DNA of 64,000 bases from Spiroplasma endosymbiont of Panorpa germanica. GTDB taxonomy: Bacteria; Bacillota_I; Bacilli_A; Mycoplasmatales; Mycoplasmataceae. Below the pieces are notes generated by a model, which worked only from the letters and a program-made list of their open reading frames with translations, ran no database searches and was not told the origin of the DNA. Below, one piece after another: positions 10,781 to 21,260 of this stretch. The translations under genes were made by a program, and so were the position numbers. The DNA lies in assembly GCF_964019765.1 (NCBI RefSeq), contig NZ_OZ026461.1:496001-560000 (forward strand). Reading direction: 5' to 3'. How positions within the stretch are numbered: the first letter of the stretch is position 1; every line of letters starts with the position of its first letter.

Positions 10781-11062
10781 CTAAAGATTTTTTTCAATTA
10801 CTTCAAGTTGCTTTGAAACTGACATTTGAGTAACTGTTATTATTAGGTTATTAGTTTTATTAACCACAAAAAATAATTCTGTTTTTGCAATTTTTATATA
10901 AATATGATTACTAGTTTCAAACTCGTAAGTTGATTTGTCTATAAGTTTCATACAATGTTCTTTCGCTTCGAAAGTGTTTTCTCTGTTAAGTTTTAATCTT
11001 TCACAAGCTCTTTGCAAGCCATGATCTGAAAATACATAATTGTGCTTGAAATAGTAACTCAT
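10781..11062 (-). CDS. Small unknown protein, DUF4258-like shape
   Basis: 93 residues. The N-terminus VFSDHGLQRACERLKLNREN resembles the (F)SxHxxxRxxER pattern of the DUF4258 group of small RelE-like proteins, and the C-terminal strands (LFFVVNKTNNLIITVTQMS) fit that fold. The similarity is by eye only. No partner antitoxin gene is visible next to it. It is the first gene of the run that ends with coaE, and the ATG follows AGAGG. Confidence 0.6.
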   Translation of the reverse strand: MSYYFKHNYVFSDHGLQRACERLKLNRENTFEAKEHCMKLIDKSTYEFETSNHIYIKIAKTELFFVVNKTNNLIITVTQMSVSKQLEVIEKNL

Positions 11063-11077
11063 AAATAACCTCTACTT

Positions 11078-11086
11078 ATTATAACA
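11078..11086 (-). promoter_or_regulatory. Extended -10 box upstream of the coaE gene run
   Basis: TGT-TATAAT on the minus strand, just upstream of the start at 11062. No good -35 is seen, and the leader would be very short, so this is tentative. Confidence 0.35.
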
Positions 11087-11141
11087 TAAAAAGAGACTAT
11101 CGGTTAAGCAATACCTGGGATTAAAGTTGAGTAAAAAATTA

Positions 11142-12608
11142 TTAAATAAATAGTACATTTTTAAAGCCATTATAAAGCAAACTATTCACACCATACTGAT
11201 TTTTGTAAGTATTTAGTTGTTCTTCAGAATCAAAAAGATATGTTTCAGTTATATTATCAATCTTTGAGTCATATAAAGCCATTACAACTGTTGAAGTAGC
11301 GGTTGGAATAATCCTGAATTCCTTATCGTCCACTTTATTAAAAGCGCCTGCATAGAGATAAATTTCAAGAGGGATTTCTTGTTTCATGATTTTAATATTA
11401 TTTACCCCAACATTTTCAGCTGCTTTAATGAAATCTTTTATATTTTTATCTGACTCTCTTGGATGAGGCTTAAATCAAATTGTATAATCGTTTGAAGAAT
11501 GTTTTTCTTTCAAGTAGTTATCAATACTTTTCACAGCTTCAGCACTTTTTTTGACAGTTATTCCTTCCCCCATTTTGTTACCACTATATACAAAATTCAG
11601 TTCAGATTCGGCCTTAGGCATTTTATCATCAGTTAGTTGAAAAACATCTTTAAAAATTTGTAACCCGTCTTTTTCATAATCCTCATTTTTTCACTGCATT
11701 ATTGCATCGTTTATACCCGCTCCAACAGATGAATATGTATTTCTCTCTCTTCAGTAGTTTGACTCATCATAAAATTGAACATCATTAATTGCTCAAGAAT
11801 TAATATAGCGAACCCCGTAACTATTTCTACTAGTTACTAGCGGAAAGAAGGTATTTATATATTTCTTCATGTTAGTTTTTTTATCAAAATCTCCAGAAAA
11901 AAGTGAAACAACCTCTGATGACAATTTTTCGAAATTTTTGCTTGATAAATATTTAAGATCATCATATAAGTTTAAAGAAAATGTGTTATGAGCTGTACCA
12001 TCAGTCATTAAAGTTAATATTTCAACTTGATTCATAACACTTGATAAATTAGTCAATGACTTTGAAGATACCTTAGAACTCATTGAATAATCATCTGTAA
12101 ATAAATTTACTTTTTTAATATTTGGATCTTTTTTATTTAAAACTTTAATCCCCTCTTGAATTATAAAAGGTTTTAATTCTTGATTAGAACCCTTCAAATA
12201 TTCAACATGAATATTTGAGAAGTTTTTTGAAAGAGCATCAATGTTTGTTGTGTTTTTACCAAGCGGACCATCGGGATTCATGTCGTTGCTTAAATAAATA
12301 ACGATTTGTCTTTCTGGGAACATTAAAGCTTCGCTTATTGCTGATACAAATGCTTGAACTCCAATTGCAGCTCCAGCACGAGAAACATAGTATAGTGTAC
12401 CAGTATTTAAGCCTAATTCATTTTGTTTTTTAACTGTCTGAAGATAATTATTAATACCTTCGTGTTCATCATCCTTGATTTCATTTGGAGTAAAATTATA
12501 TCTTGAGTCAATATCAACCAATTTTAAATTCAATTGACAAGAAACTACTCCTAAAGATGTTGAAGATACAAGTGATATTGATGCTAGAATGGTTAGTAAT
12601 TTTTTCAT
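11142..12608 (-). CDS. Lipoprotein with GT80 sialyltransferase-like domain
   Basis: 488 residues. It has a lipoprotein signal peptide with lipobox VVSC (Cys24), so the mature protein should sit on the outer face of the membrane. The rest follows the motif order of GT80 sialyltransferases of the Pasteurella PM0188 type: a Rossmann-like start (QIVIYLSND), a segment with LMTDGTAHN (Asp203, aligning with LNLYDDGSMEY), FVYSGN, then WFKPHPRE (His382), EIPLEIYLYAG (Glu415) and TATSTVV (Ser439/Thr440). In that family the Asp, His, Glu and Ser residues of these motifs form the CMP-sialic acid site. All are present at matching relative positions. The motif reading is mine from memory of the family, not from a search. 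The acceptor and donor are unknown. It sits just after dinB. Confidence 0.7.
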
Positions 12609-12615
12609 TTTTAAT

Positions 12616-13914
12616 CTACTTCTTTCATTTTTGTTTTACTTGTTCATTTGAAATGTGAACATCATCATTTTTAATAAATTTTGATTGCGAAATATTTTTA
12701 TCAATTTTTTTATTGAGCTTTTCTGCGGTAAAAATAACCTCTGAGTTCATTGAAAAATTTATGTCAAAGGTAACTTGATCTAATTCATTTTTATTGTTTC
12801 TTTCTTCTAAAATTTCAAATGAAATTTGTTTGAATCCATCAATATTAGAAATCAAGTTTGAAGAGCGAACTCCAATTAAGGAGATTGCTTCACCCTTTCA
12901 TAAGTAATCAAAACAGCTTTGCGCCACAACTAAAATATCTTCAAAGTTATTACTAGTTTTAGATAGCGTCTCTTGTCTTCTGATAGTTTTTTTGTGAATT
13001 CTTTTATTATATTTTTCTTCACTTGATCTTTCATATCTCAAAACTATTGAAACACAATTGGCTTCTAGTGATCTTTTCTTAAGTCTTTCACTGATGTTTT
13101 TGCAAATTCAATAAATTATAGTTCTTATTTCTTCTTCGTTTGAAGTTGAAAATTCTAAGGTCATTTCATTTCCGATGCTTTTCATCTCGTTGCTTTTTGA
13201 TATGACATCATCATCTCCGATGCCCATTGCGTTTAATTTCAATTTTCTTCCGTTTTTACCAAGCAAAGTTTCTAAAAATTCGATATTTGTGTTAGCTAAA
13301 TCACCAATTGTAAATATCTGATTATTTTTTAATAACTCCGCTGTTGAAATTCCCACTCCAAACATAGTCTCTATTTTTAGAGGTCATATTAAATTGGGAA
13401 CATTTTTTGGGAGTATTATCATAGTACCATAAGGTTTTTTAAAATCAACCGCTGTTTTTGCTAAAAATTTATTAGTACTAATACCGATTGAACAACTAAC
13501 GTTTAAATCGGCCATTATTTTTTTCTTAATAGACTCAGCCATGTTTGTTACGGTTTTAAATTTTTTATATTCATTCGTGACATCAATATAACATTCATCG
13601 ATAGAAGCTACTTCCATTTTTTTTGAGAAATTATTATATATGATATCAAAAATTTTGCTTGAGAATTCAATATATGTTTTAAAGTCAGAAGGTAAAACAA
13701 TCAACTCTTTACATATTTCCTTCGCTTTAAAAACTGGAATCCCAGCTTTAATCCCTAAACCTCTTGCAGCATAAGAAGCTGCAGTAACAATGGCACGACT
13801 ATTTGGTGAAGCAACTACAACAATAGAATCTTTTGGTAAATTATGTTTAGCCATTGAGCAAGAAGCAAAAAAAGCATCCAGGTCAATTAAGAAAATAATC
13901 TTTTCATTACTCAT
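12616..13914 (-). CDS. dinB: Y-family DNA polymerase (Pol IV)
   Basis: 432 residues including TGA-Trp codons. Catalytic motifs are FLIDLDAFFASC (first metal ligand), SYAARGLGIKAG, and MEVASIDECYIDVT (catalytic SIDE), followed by SCSIGISTNKFLAKTA and the GVGISTAELLKNN helix-hairpin region. These are the palm/fingers and thumb of DinB/UmuC polymerases, which copy damaged DNA. The C-terminal 60 residues beyond the little finger are not recognisable. ATG 13914 overlaps the tlyA stop by 8 bases, so the two are translationally coupled. Confidence 0.92.
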
Positions 13915-14737
13915 TATTTGCTTCTTTCTTTAACAAATTTTTATCCGCTAAATTGACAACATCTAATACTTCCTGATCTGAAACTTTAATTTTGGGATCA
14001 TTATTATAGCTTAAAAGACATATATACTCAATGTTACTTTTTTTATTTCCCAGTATAGGAGAATAGTCTAATTTATCAACAGAAAAGTTATTCTCCAAAG
14101 CATATTTAAAAACATTTTTAATTGCTGTAATATGATTTTCAACACCATTAACTCGACCATTTTTCACAATATCTCTTTCTGATTCAAATTGAGGCTTTAT
14201 CAGAATAACTCCTTTTACATTAATTTGTAATATTTTTGAAAGTGCTGGTAATATTTTTTCAACCGAAATAAAACTAACATCACAGCAAAAAAAATCAATA
14301 TCGCCATGATTGAAATTGTCTTTGGTAACATACCTAAAATTAGTTTTTTCCATTGAGATGACTTTTGGGTTGCTTCTAATTTTTCAGTCTAATTGATTTG
14401 TGCCAACATCAACAGCATATACCAATTTTGCATTATTTCTTAAGCAGCAATCTGTAAATCCTCCTGTTGAAGATCCGATATCAAGACAAATTAAATCGTT
14501 CAAATCCAACTTTCAATTTTCCACAGCTTTTTGTAATTTCTCCCCTGCTCTTGAAACGAAATTTTTATCATTGTTTATTATTGTAATATTGTTGATGTTT
14601 TCGTCAAATAAAGTTCCAGGCTTAGTTTCCTTAATGTTGTTTACTAGAACTTTACCATCAACAATCAGTCCTCTAGCCTTGCTTCTGTTTTCTACTAAAG
14701 AATTATCCAATAGTATCTGATCTAATCGTTTTTTCAC
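13907..14737 (-). CDS. tlyA: TlyA family rRNA methyltransferase / hemolysin A
   Basis: 276 residues. The N-terminal S4 RNA-binding domain ([20 protein letters not shown]) is followed by a SAM-binding motif [15 protein letters not shown] and [16 protein letters not shown] of the FtsJ-like fold. TlyA members 2'-O-methylate rRNA; a hemolysin role is disputed. The start is GTG 14737 with AGGAG about 8 bases upstream. One internal TGA-Trp joins the two halves. In other genomes tlyA is commonly near dxs and xseA, as here. Confidence 0.9.
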
Positions 14738-14746
14738 TACGCACTC

Positions 14747-15340
14747 CTATTTATTAGAATATAATTCTTCTTCTTGTTTTATTCACTCGGCTACTTTTGC
14801 CAAAAAATTAACTCCATAACTATTTTCTAATCCCTTAGTGAAAGCTTCAATTTTTTTAAAAAAAATTCTTTCTTTATCATTTAACTTTCTAGTTAAATTT
14901 AAGGTTTCAAGACCCATATCTAAAAAAGTTTCACTTTCTGAATCCTCTTTTTTGTCTACTAGTTTGATGTTATTTTTTCTCTCTTCTTCTTTAAAATTTA
15001 ATTCATCTTTTGCCAATGACTCTTCAGTTTTAATTGGAAAACTTTCAATAAAATCATCTTTTCATTTCTTAACTAATTCAGGTTCTTTATATTTATAGCC
15101 ATAATTTTTAAGATTAAAATCTTCCAATTCTTGAATCAAATTATCTTCACTATCTTCAACTATGTTCTTCTTCTTTATCTTTTCATTTTTGAAATTTTTA
15201 TTAAATTCTTCTTTCATATGCAACATCTTTTTTAATTCATTGACATCTTCATAAATTTTTTGAAAAATTTCTTCGCTATTAATATTTGAAAAGTCTTCAA
15301 AATTTTTAATTTTATTTTTTAAAAAATCATCGTTATTCAT
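14747..15340 (-). CDS. Unknown acidic/coiled-coil protein
   Basis: 197 residues, rich in Lys, Glu and Asn, with predicted helices and no signal peptide or enzyme motif. A TGA-Trp codon near residue 93 and another near 187 join it into one frame, and it ends 10 bases before the tlyA start. ATG 15340 follows AGAGG. Its place between dxs and tlyA corresponds to where ispA or argR often occur, but it resembles neither. I do not recognise it. Confidence 0.65.
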
Positions 15341-15349
15341 AGCAACCTC

Positions 15350-16987
15350 TTAATTTAATATCTTATCTATAATATCATTATATCAAATATTGTTTTCTTT
15401 GAGCAGACTTTCTAATTTGCCGTGGCCTATGTGATTACTTTTCAAATTAAAAGATTTGATCTCGATGTTATTTTCTCTAAATAAGCTTGACAGGCTACCA
15501 TTATTAATAACGTGTTCATATATAAAGATTTTTGTATTTTTAATTTTATCAACTATATTAAAATCTATGCAGTGTAATCATCTAGCATTAATTAAATTTA
15601 TTGGTAAATTATTTTCCTCGATAATTTTTTCAAAAATATTGCAATTCTGACCATAAGATATTAAAGTGTTTAGATTCTTAGAATCAAAATTGACCACTTC
15701 ATACTCTCCTATTTTAAAACTTTTATTCTCAAAATTATGAGGGTTAGTTTTATTTTCCACTCTAATGAAAAATGGTTCATTTTTGTTATCATAACTTAAC
15801 TCTAACATTTTTTCTAATTCAAAGGAATTTCTTGGATGAGCTATTTTTTTGTTATTAATATTGTTACACATTGATAAGTCATAAATACCGTGATGTGAAA
15901 CTCCGTTGTCACAGCTTAAACCAACTTTTTCAATAATAAAAGTCACGGGTAAATCATTTCTCGCAACATCATGAATTATCTGATCAAAAGTTCTTTGAAA
16001 AAATGTTGAATAAATTGATACAACTGCTTTTAGTTTGTTAATGGCAAAGCCAGTTGCTAACAGTACTGCGTGCTCTTCGTTAATTCCTACATCAATTACA
16101 TTATTAGGGAATGTTGCTTTTAAATCAAAAAGTAAATTTGACTCAATCATTCCCGGAGAAATTAACTTGATATCTTTGTCTATTGAAATTTTGTCATGAT
16201 AAAATTTAGCAATAATTTTATCTGAAACTATTAAGCGGTTACTTTTATTTAAACTAATATTGTGATTCAAAGTTCTTGAATTTGAAATTAGATACCCATT
16301 ACTTTTTTTGGTTTTAAAATGAATAACGGTGCTGTTTTTAGTTTTTTGAGCAAACTCTAAAGAAGCTATTACGCTTTCAAGGTTATTACCTTCATTGCAT
16401 AAAACATAATCGAGCCCCATGCTCATAAAAAAACTTTTGGGATTTTTAATTTTTAAATTATTATCTCCAATCCCATGTTCATTATCGTTATAAATAATTA
16501 TTATTTTTTCATTTTGATTTGCAATATTAGTAATTCCCTCAAGAGAAACTCCATTTAAAAATGCAGCATCACCAACTACAACAATAATCTCATCTTCAGG
16601 ATTAGAAATTTTGTGAGCTAGACCAATTGATAAACCTGTTGAGGAATGACCATTTGAAATATGATCTAAATTATTTTCTGCTATTTCTTGAAAAGCACTA
16701 ATTCCTTGATATTTTCTGATTGAATCAAAATTGCTTATTCTATTTGTTAATAATTTATAAAAATGCGATTGATGCCCAGTGTCGAAAATAATTTTACTGT
16801 CCTGTAAACTGAACTTATTTAAAATTGCTACTGTTATTTCTAGAACACCCAAATTACTACCTAGGTGTCCTCCAAATTTATTATTATGACTTATTAAAAA
16901 AAATCTCAAATCATTAATTAAATCTTCAAGTTCTTTAACCTCTTTATTATAAATATCTTTTCAATCTCTATAATCTTTTAATTTCAT
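15350..16987 (-). CDS. dxs: 1-deoxy-D-xylulose-5-phosphate synthase
   Basis: 545 residues, shorter than the usual 600-640. The thiamine-diphosphate transketolase-like fold shows GGHLGSNLGVLEITVAI, FDTGHQSHFYKLLT, the cofactor loop VVVGDAAFLNG...NDNEHGIGDN, and in the second half NEEHAVLLATGF and SHHGIYDLSM. DXS condenses pyruvate and glyceraldehyde-3-phosphate, the first step of the MEP isoprenoid pathway. ATG 16987 lies upstream of a TGA-Trp in the N-terminus. The order xseA-xseB-dxs-tlyA is conserved in bacteria. Cofactor-loop residues deviate from the common GDGA form (here GDAA). Confidence 0.88.
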
Positions 16988-17005
16988 GAATTAAGATTCA
17001 CCCCT

Positions 17006-17224
17006 TTAATTTTCAAAATCTACAACTTTATTATCAGCCATAACCTTCTTAACTTCTCCCTTAATATTTTCCAATTTATCTTTTGCTTCTTTTATTATTT
17101 CTAAGCTCTCCTTAAAAATTTTAATTGAGTCTTCCATATTTATTTGTGAAGAATCTAACTTCTCTATTTTATCTTTAATTTCTGTTAGTAATTCATCAAA
17201 ACCCTTATCTTTATAATTGCTCAT
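17006..17224 (-). CDS. xseB: Exodeoxyribonuclease VII small subunit
   Basis: 72 residues, the normal length. The helical pattern GFDELLTEIKDKIEKLDSSQ and EDSIKIFKESLEIIKEAKDKL is that of XseB, which wraps around XseA to form the nuclease that degrades single-stranded DNA. It starts 6 bases after xseA ends, so they are co-translated. Confidence 0.9.
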   Translation of the reverse strand: MSNYKDKGFDELLTEIKDKIEKLDSSQINMEDSIKIFKESLEIIKEAKDKLENIKGEVKKVMADNKVVDFEN

Positions 17225-17230
17225 CTATAT

Positions 17231-18502
17231 TTATTTCTCCATTTCGTCTATTTTTGTTTTAAAAATTCCGTCTTTCATTTCTATTGATATGCTTTTGTTA
17301 TTTTTTAAAGAAGTAGTATTCTTGATTAAATTATTATTAAAGTCTCTTATTATGGCAAAACCATTGTCTAAAGGTTTTAGTGGATTTAACAATAATATCT
17401 TCTCATTAAAATGACTTAAATTAATTTCGCTAATCTCGATTTTTTTTAATATCATTGACTTCTGCTTAGTTAAAGCGTTATTTAAAAAATCATCGATATT
17501 TTTAATTTTTGAATTAACCACTTGAATAAGATTGTTTGAAATCAAATTAAAATTATTTTCTGAATTAATAACTTTATTTTTAAAAGTTTTCTTGATCAAA
17601 TTATAATACATCTGAAGTTCTCTTTTAAAATCATTGTGCTTCTTAATTATGCTTTTAGTAATTTGAGATTCAAAGCTAATAAAAGCCCTTCTTAATTCAT
17701 CAATGCTTGGTGTTGCGACTTCACCAGCAGCTGTTGGTGTTGCAGCTCGCATATCAGCCACATAATCTGATAGAGTAAAATCTGGTTCATGACCTACCGC
17801 TGAAATTGTTGGTATTTTAGATTCTCTAATTGCTTCAAGGACTGGCATTTCATTAAAAGTCCATAAGTCCTCATAACTACCTCCACCTCTACCAATTATT
17901 AATGTGTCAAGTTTGGTTGAAAATGAATTAGCTTGTTTTATTTTTTGAGCAATATCAAATTGAGCTTGCTCACCTTGTACTAGTGCAGGAAATACAAAAA
18001 TATTTACCTGAGGAAATCTTCTAGAAACAGCTCTAATAAGATCTTGGACCGCTGCCCCTGTGCTTGCTGTTATAATTCCTAAGTTTTTTGGAAATCTGGG
18101 AATTTGTTTTTTTATTGATTTGTCAAACCAACCAAGATTTTCTAACTGATTTTTTCTCTCATTGAAAATTAGGTGCAATTTTCCCAAACCATCAAGTTTA
18201 ACATCAACTACTTCAAAATTCGTTTTCCCTCCAGGAACATAGTAAGTAACTCTTCCTGTAACGGTTAATTTCATCCCATCCTTCGGATCAAGAGATTTAA
18301 AAATATTTGATTTATCTTTTCAAATCATGCAAGAAATTGCGGCGCCTTCGTCTTTAATTGAAAAATAAATATGCCCAGATTTATTGAAAGTTAAATTGCT
18401 AAGTTCACCTGTTACATTAATATTTTTCAGGTATTCGTTTGATTCTAGATTTTTTTTAATAAAACTATTCAATTGAGTTACTGAAAAAGTTTTCTCTTCC
18501 AT
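17231..18502 (-). CDS. xseA: Exodeoxyribonuclease VII large subunit
   Basis: 423 residues with one TGA-Trp. An N-terminal OB fold (FSVTQLNSFIKKNLESN...VTGELSN) precedes the catalytic core with GIITASTGAAVQDLI, IIGRGGGSYEDLWTFNE and SAVGHEPDFTLSDYVADMRA. A long coiled coil follows (residues 260-370). These are diagnostic of XseA. Its ATG abuts the stop codon of the upstream repeat protein gene, and its ribosome binding site AGAGGTC lies inside that gene. Confidence 0.95.
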
Positions 18503-20830
18503 TTACTTTTGACCTCTTTTTCAATTTGTTATTAAAGTTTGTGATTCCTCAAACTTACTTTGAACGTGTAGGAAAAGAGTATACACCCTTAGTGCAAAAA
18601 GACTGTCCACTTCACGGTTGTAAATTTTGTTAAATATCATTGAACTATTCTCTTTTAAAAATTCATAAGTTTCTTCGATATTCATATATCTAAGGTTTTC
18701 TTCGAATTTCTTGAATTTATTTTTATCGTATTTTTTTGAGTTAACTATTAGATTATCTTTTTGAATTTGAAATTGATCCATAAAATACTCAAAATAAACC
18801 GCTCAACGCATTACTTCAGGAAGAGATTTGTTATTTTTCAAGTAAACAAAATCCTCTGTAACCTCAGTTGTTAAGGTATTTTCAAACACCATTTCAAAAG
18901 TATTGTTTATAAAATCATCATTAATTTCTTCAACGTTTTTATCATGATTATCCAAAACTTTATCGTAGAATTCTTTGCTAATATCCTCTTTTATTGATTC
19001 TTTTTTAGCTCGTTTTTTCTTGGTATTTTTCTTTACAACAACTGATTCTTCAACAACTGATTCTTCCACAACTGATTCTTCAACAACTGATTCTTCCACA
19101 ACTGATTCTTCCACAACTGGTGCTTCAACAACTGGTGCTTCAACAACTGGTGCTTCAACAACTGGTGCTTCCACAACTGGTTCTTCCACAACTGGTTCTT
19201 CCACAACTGGTTCTTCCATAACTGGTGCTTCCACAACTGGTTCTTCCATAACTGGTGCTTCTTCAACTGATTCTTCCACAACTGGTGCTTCTTCAACTGG
19301 TTCTTCCACAACTGGTTCTTTTAAATCTTCTTCTAAAATATTCTTTAAAATTAAATCTTCTTCTAATTCAATTGTCATTTCCTCAATTGATGTTTCATCA
19401 TTATCAATTTCATTCGATTCGCTATTATCATTTACTTCGAAATACTCGCCCTCTTGAACCTCTTTAACTTTTTCAATAGGTATTACTTCTTTTCAAATAT
19501 CAAGTAGATAATCACCACTTAGCCCAAAAATTTCTTCCTTTTCCTTGAACTCAATTGTTTTAATTTCATTATTCTCATCAACAAACTCAATTGTTGGATC
19601 AAATGCAATGAACTCCTCTAAAATTATAGTCTCTTCCACAACTGGCTCTTCCACAACTGGTTCTTCCACAACTGGTTCTTCCATAACTGGTTCTTCCACA
19701 ACTGGTGCTTCCATAACTGGTTCTTCCACAACTGGTTCTTCCATATCTGGTGCTTCCACAACTGGTTCTTCCACAACTGGCTCTTCAACTACGATTTCAG
19801 GAAATGCTATTTCTTCATCCAATTTTAAGTTACCCAAGGGGATGCTTGAATCTAAAATGGAAGTATTATCAAATGTGACTTTTTCCTCAAATTCAGGAAA
19901 AGTGATGTCCTCAACATTTTCTTTATCATCTTTATTTTTTGAATGAACTTTATCTTTAAAAAATAAATCGTCAATCTTGCTAATTTTTTTGTAATAAAAA
20001 CAACTTGTCAGCGAGTGAAAAAAATTATTTTTAGGATTAAACTCAACAATTGGGAGATTATTTTCTAGAAGATTTGTGTTAATAAATTCAAAGTTATTTT
20101 CTAGTAGGTCATCCTTTATTTCTAAATTTGTTGAGTTTGTATTGTAAATTACTATTAAAGAGTTTTTGAACAGCAGTTCTTTTAGATTATTAATTGATAA
20201 AAATGATTTGCTTTGGTTTGAAAAAAAGTTATTTAGCATTGGCTTAACAGCCTCTTTAATAAATTGTGAATATAATTTTGAATAATCATAATTTTCTTTA
20301 ATATTAATTAAGTTCTCATTTATGATTTTAAACTGATTAAAATCAAAAATTATAAAATCAGCCAATTGTAGGTTAACTTCACTTTCAATATCTATTTTCT
20401 TGCTCTTATACGCCAAATTTTTAATTTCAGCTTTTTTAAATTTGGTCTTACGATTTCATTCTTTTTTTATTAAGTTTTGAATTTCTCTTTTTTCAACTTC
20501 AGTCAATTCACCGTTATTCTCAATAATGCAGACATCTTTAAATTGCTTATTTTCAAATACCTTTTTTGCCTCATTCAAATAATTTTCTAAAAAATCATCT
20601 TCTTGATATATTAATTTTTCAAAGTCCTTCTCCAAATTATGTAGGATGAATTTATTTTTAAAAACCTCATTTAGCATTTCCTTTTTAGAGGTTTTTGATT
20701 CGTTATTTTCTAGTTTCTTTTCATAGTTAAAAATAGCATTAATAAAAATTCTTAACAAAATATTTTTGTCAATATTGTTTTTAATTACTTTTAAGTTATG
20801 AAATTGATCAAAGAATTTAACTTTATTCAT
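18503..20830 (-). CDS. Unknown large protein with two Val/Glu/Pro pentapeptide repeat tracts
   Basis: 775 residues, seen only when in-frame TGA codons near 20456, 19493, 18803 and 18521 are read as Trp; otherwise it falls into four or five pieces. There is no signal peptide or membrane segment. Residues 1-330 are charged and helical. Residues about 347-400 and 504-598 are tandem five-residue units of the type P-V-V-E-E/A, with S and M variants, encoded by 15-base repeats. The C-terminal 190 residues are ordered and helical (FALRVYTLFLHVQSKFEES). The acidic, proline-spaced tracts probably form stiff spacers. It is locked between nusB and xseA with no gaps. I do not recognise the family. Confidence 0.75.
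19036..19320 (-). repeat. 15-base tandem repeat tract, C-terminal (about 19 units)
   Basis: Degenerate 15-base units (consensus CCAGTTGTGGAAGAA on the coding strand) code for PVVEE, PVVEA, SVVEE and PVMEE. The 3'-most units are almost identical SVVEE copies, which points to recent expansion. Confidence 0.85.
19632..19795 (-). repeat. 15-base tandem repeat tract, N-terminal (about 11 units)
   Basis: The same 15-base unit as the tract at 19036-19320, separated from it by about 300 bases of non-repeat coding sequence, in the same reading frame. Confidence 0.85.
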
Positions 20831-20841
20831 TACTACCTCTT

Positions 20842-21240
20842 CTATGCTACCTTATCTAAAATAGCATTAATAAATTTTGAGTCAAGATCTGGTTGATAAG
20901 TTCTTGCCAGTTCCACCATTTCATTAATAATTATTGCCTTAGCAACTTTTAAAAATTTTATTTCATAAATACCGACAACTATAATTGCCTTGAAAATATT
21001 TGGAATTCTATTTCATGACCATTCTTTTGAAAGATGCAAACTAGCTACCTCTTCAATCGCTTCAATTTCTTTAACCAAATCAAGAGCTACTTGAATTGCG
21101 TTATCATCAAATTCAAGCTGAAAGTTATCTAAAATTTCTTGCAATATTTTTTGTTTGTCACAGTTTAAAATGTAATATCGATAAATTATTTGAACTAACC
21201 CTTTTCGTCTTGCTGTCAAACTGGTATTTTGAATCTCCAT
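20842..21240 (-). CDS. nusB: Transcription antitermination factor NusB
   Basis: 132 residues with one TGA-Trp. All-helical, beginning SLTARRKGLVQIIYRYYIL and ending VAKAIIINEMVELARTYQPDLDSKFINAILDKVA, the NusB C-terminal signature (INE.VE.A...........F.N..L). NusB binds boxA RNA with NusE in rRNA antitermination. It begins the run nusB, repeat protein, xseA, xseB, dxs. In other bacteria nusB is also next to xseA/xseB, so the repeat protein is an insertion in a conserved order. Confidence 0.88.
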
Positions 21241-21260
21241 AGTTTGTTCCCTCTGTTCTA

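Noticed and set aside
18975-19457. A plus-strand frame of 160 codons rich in Ser/Thr/Gly across the repeat tract, and further frames antisense to the second tract
   Set aside because: It is the shadow of the 15-base Val/Glu/Pro repeats on the other strand, with no ribosome binding site, and lies inside the well-supported minus-strand gene.
19036-19795. Regularly repeated 15-base units, CRISPR-like at first sight
   Set aside because: Units are contiguous without spacers, keep the reading frame and code for a peptide repeat.
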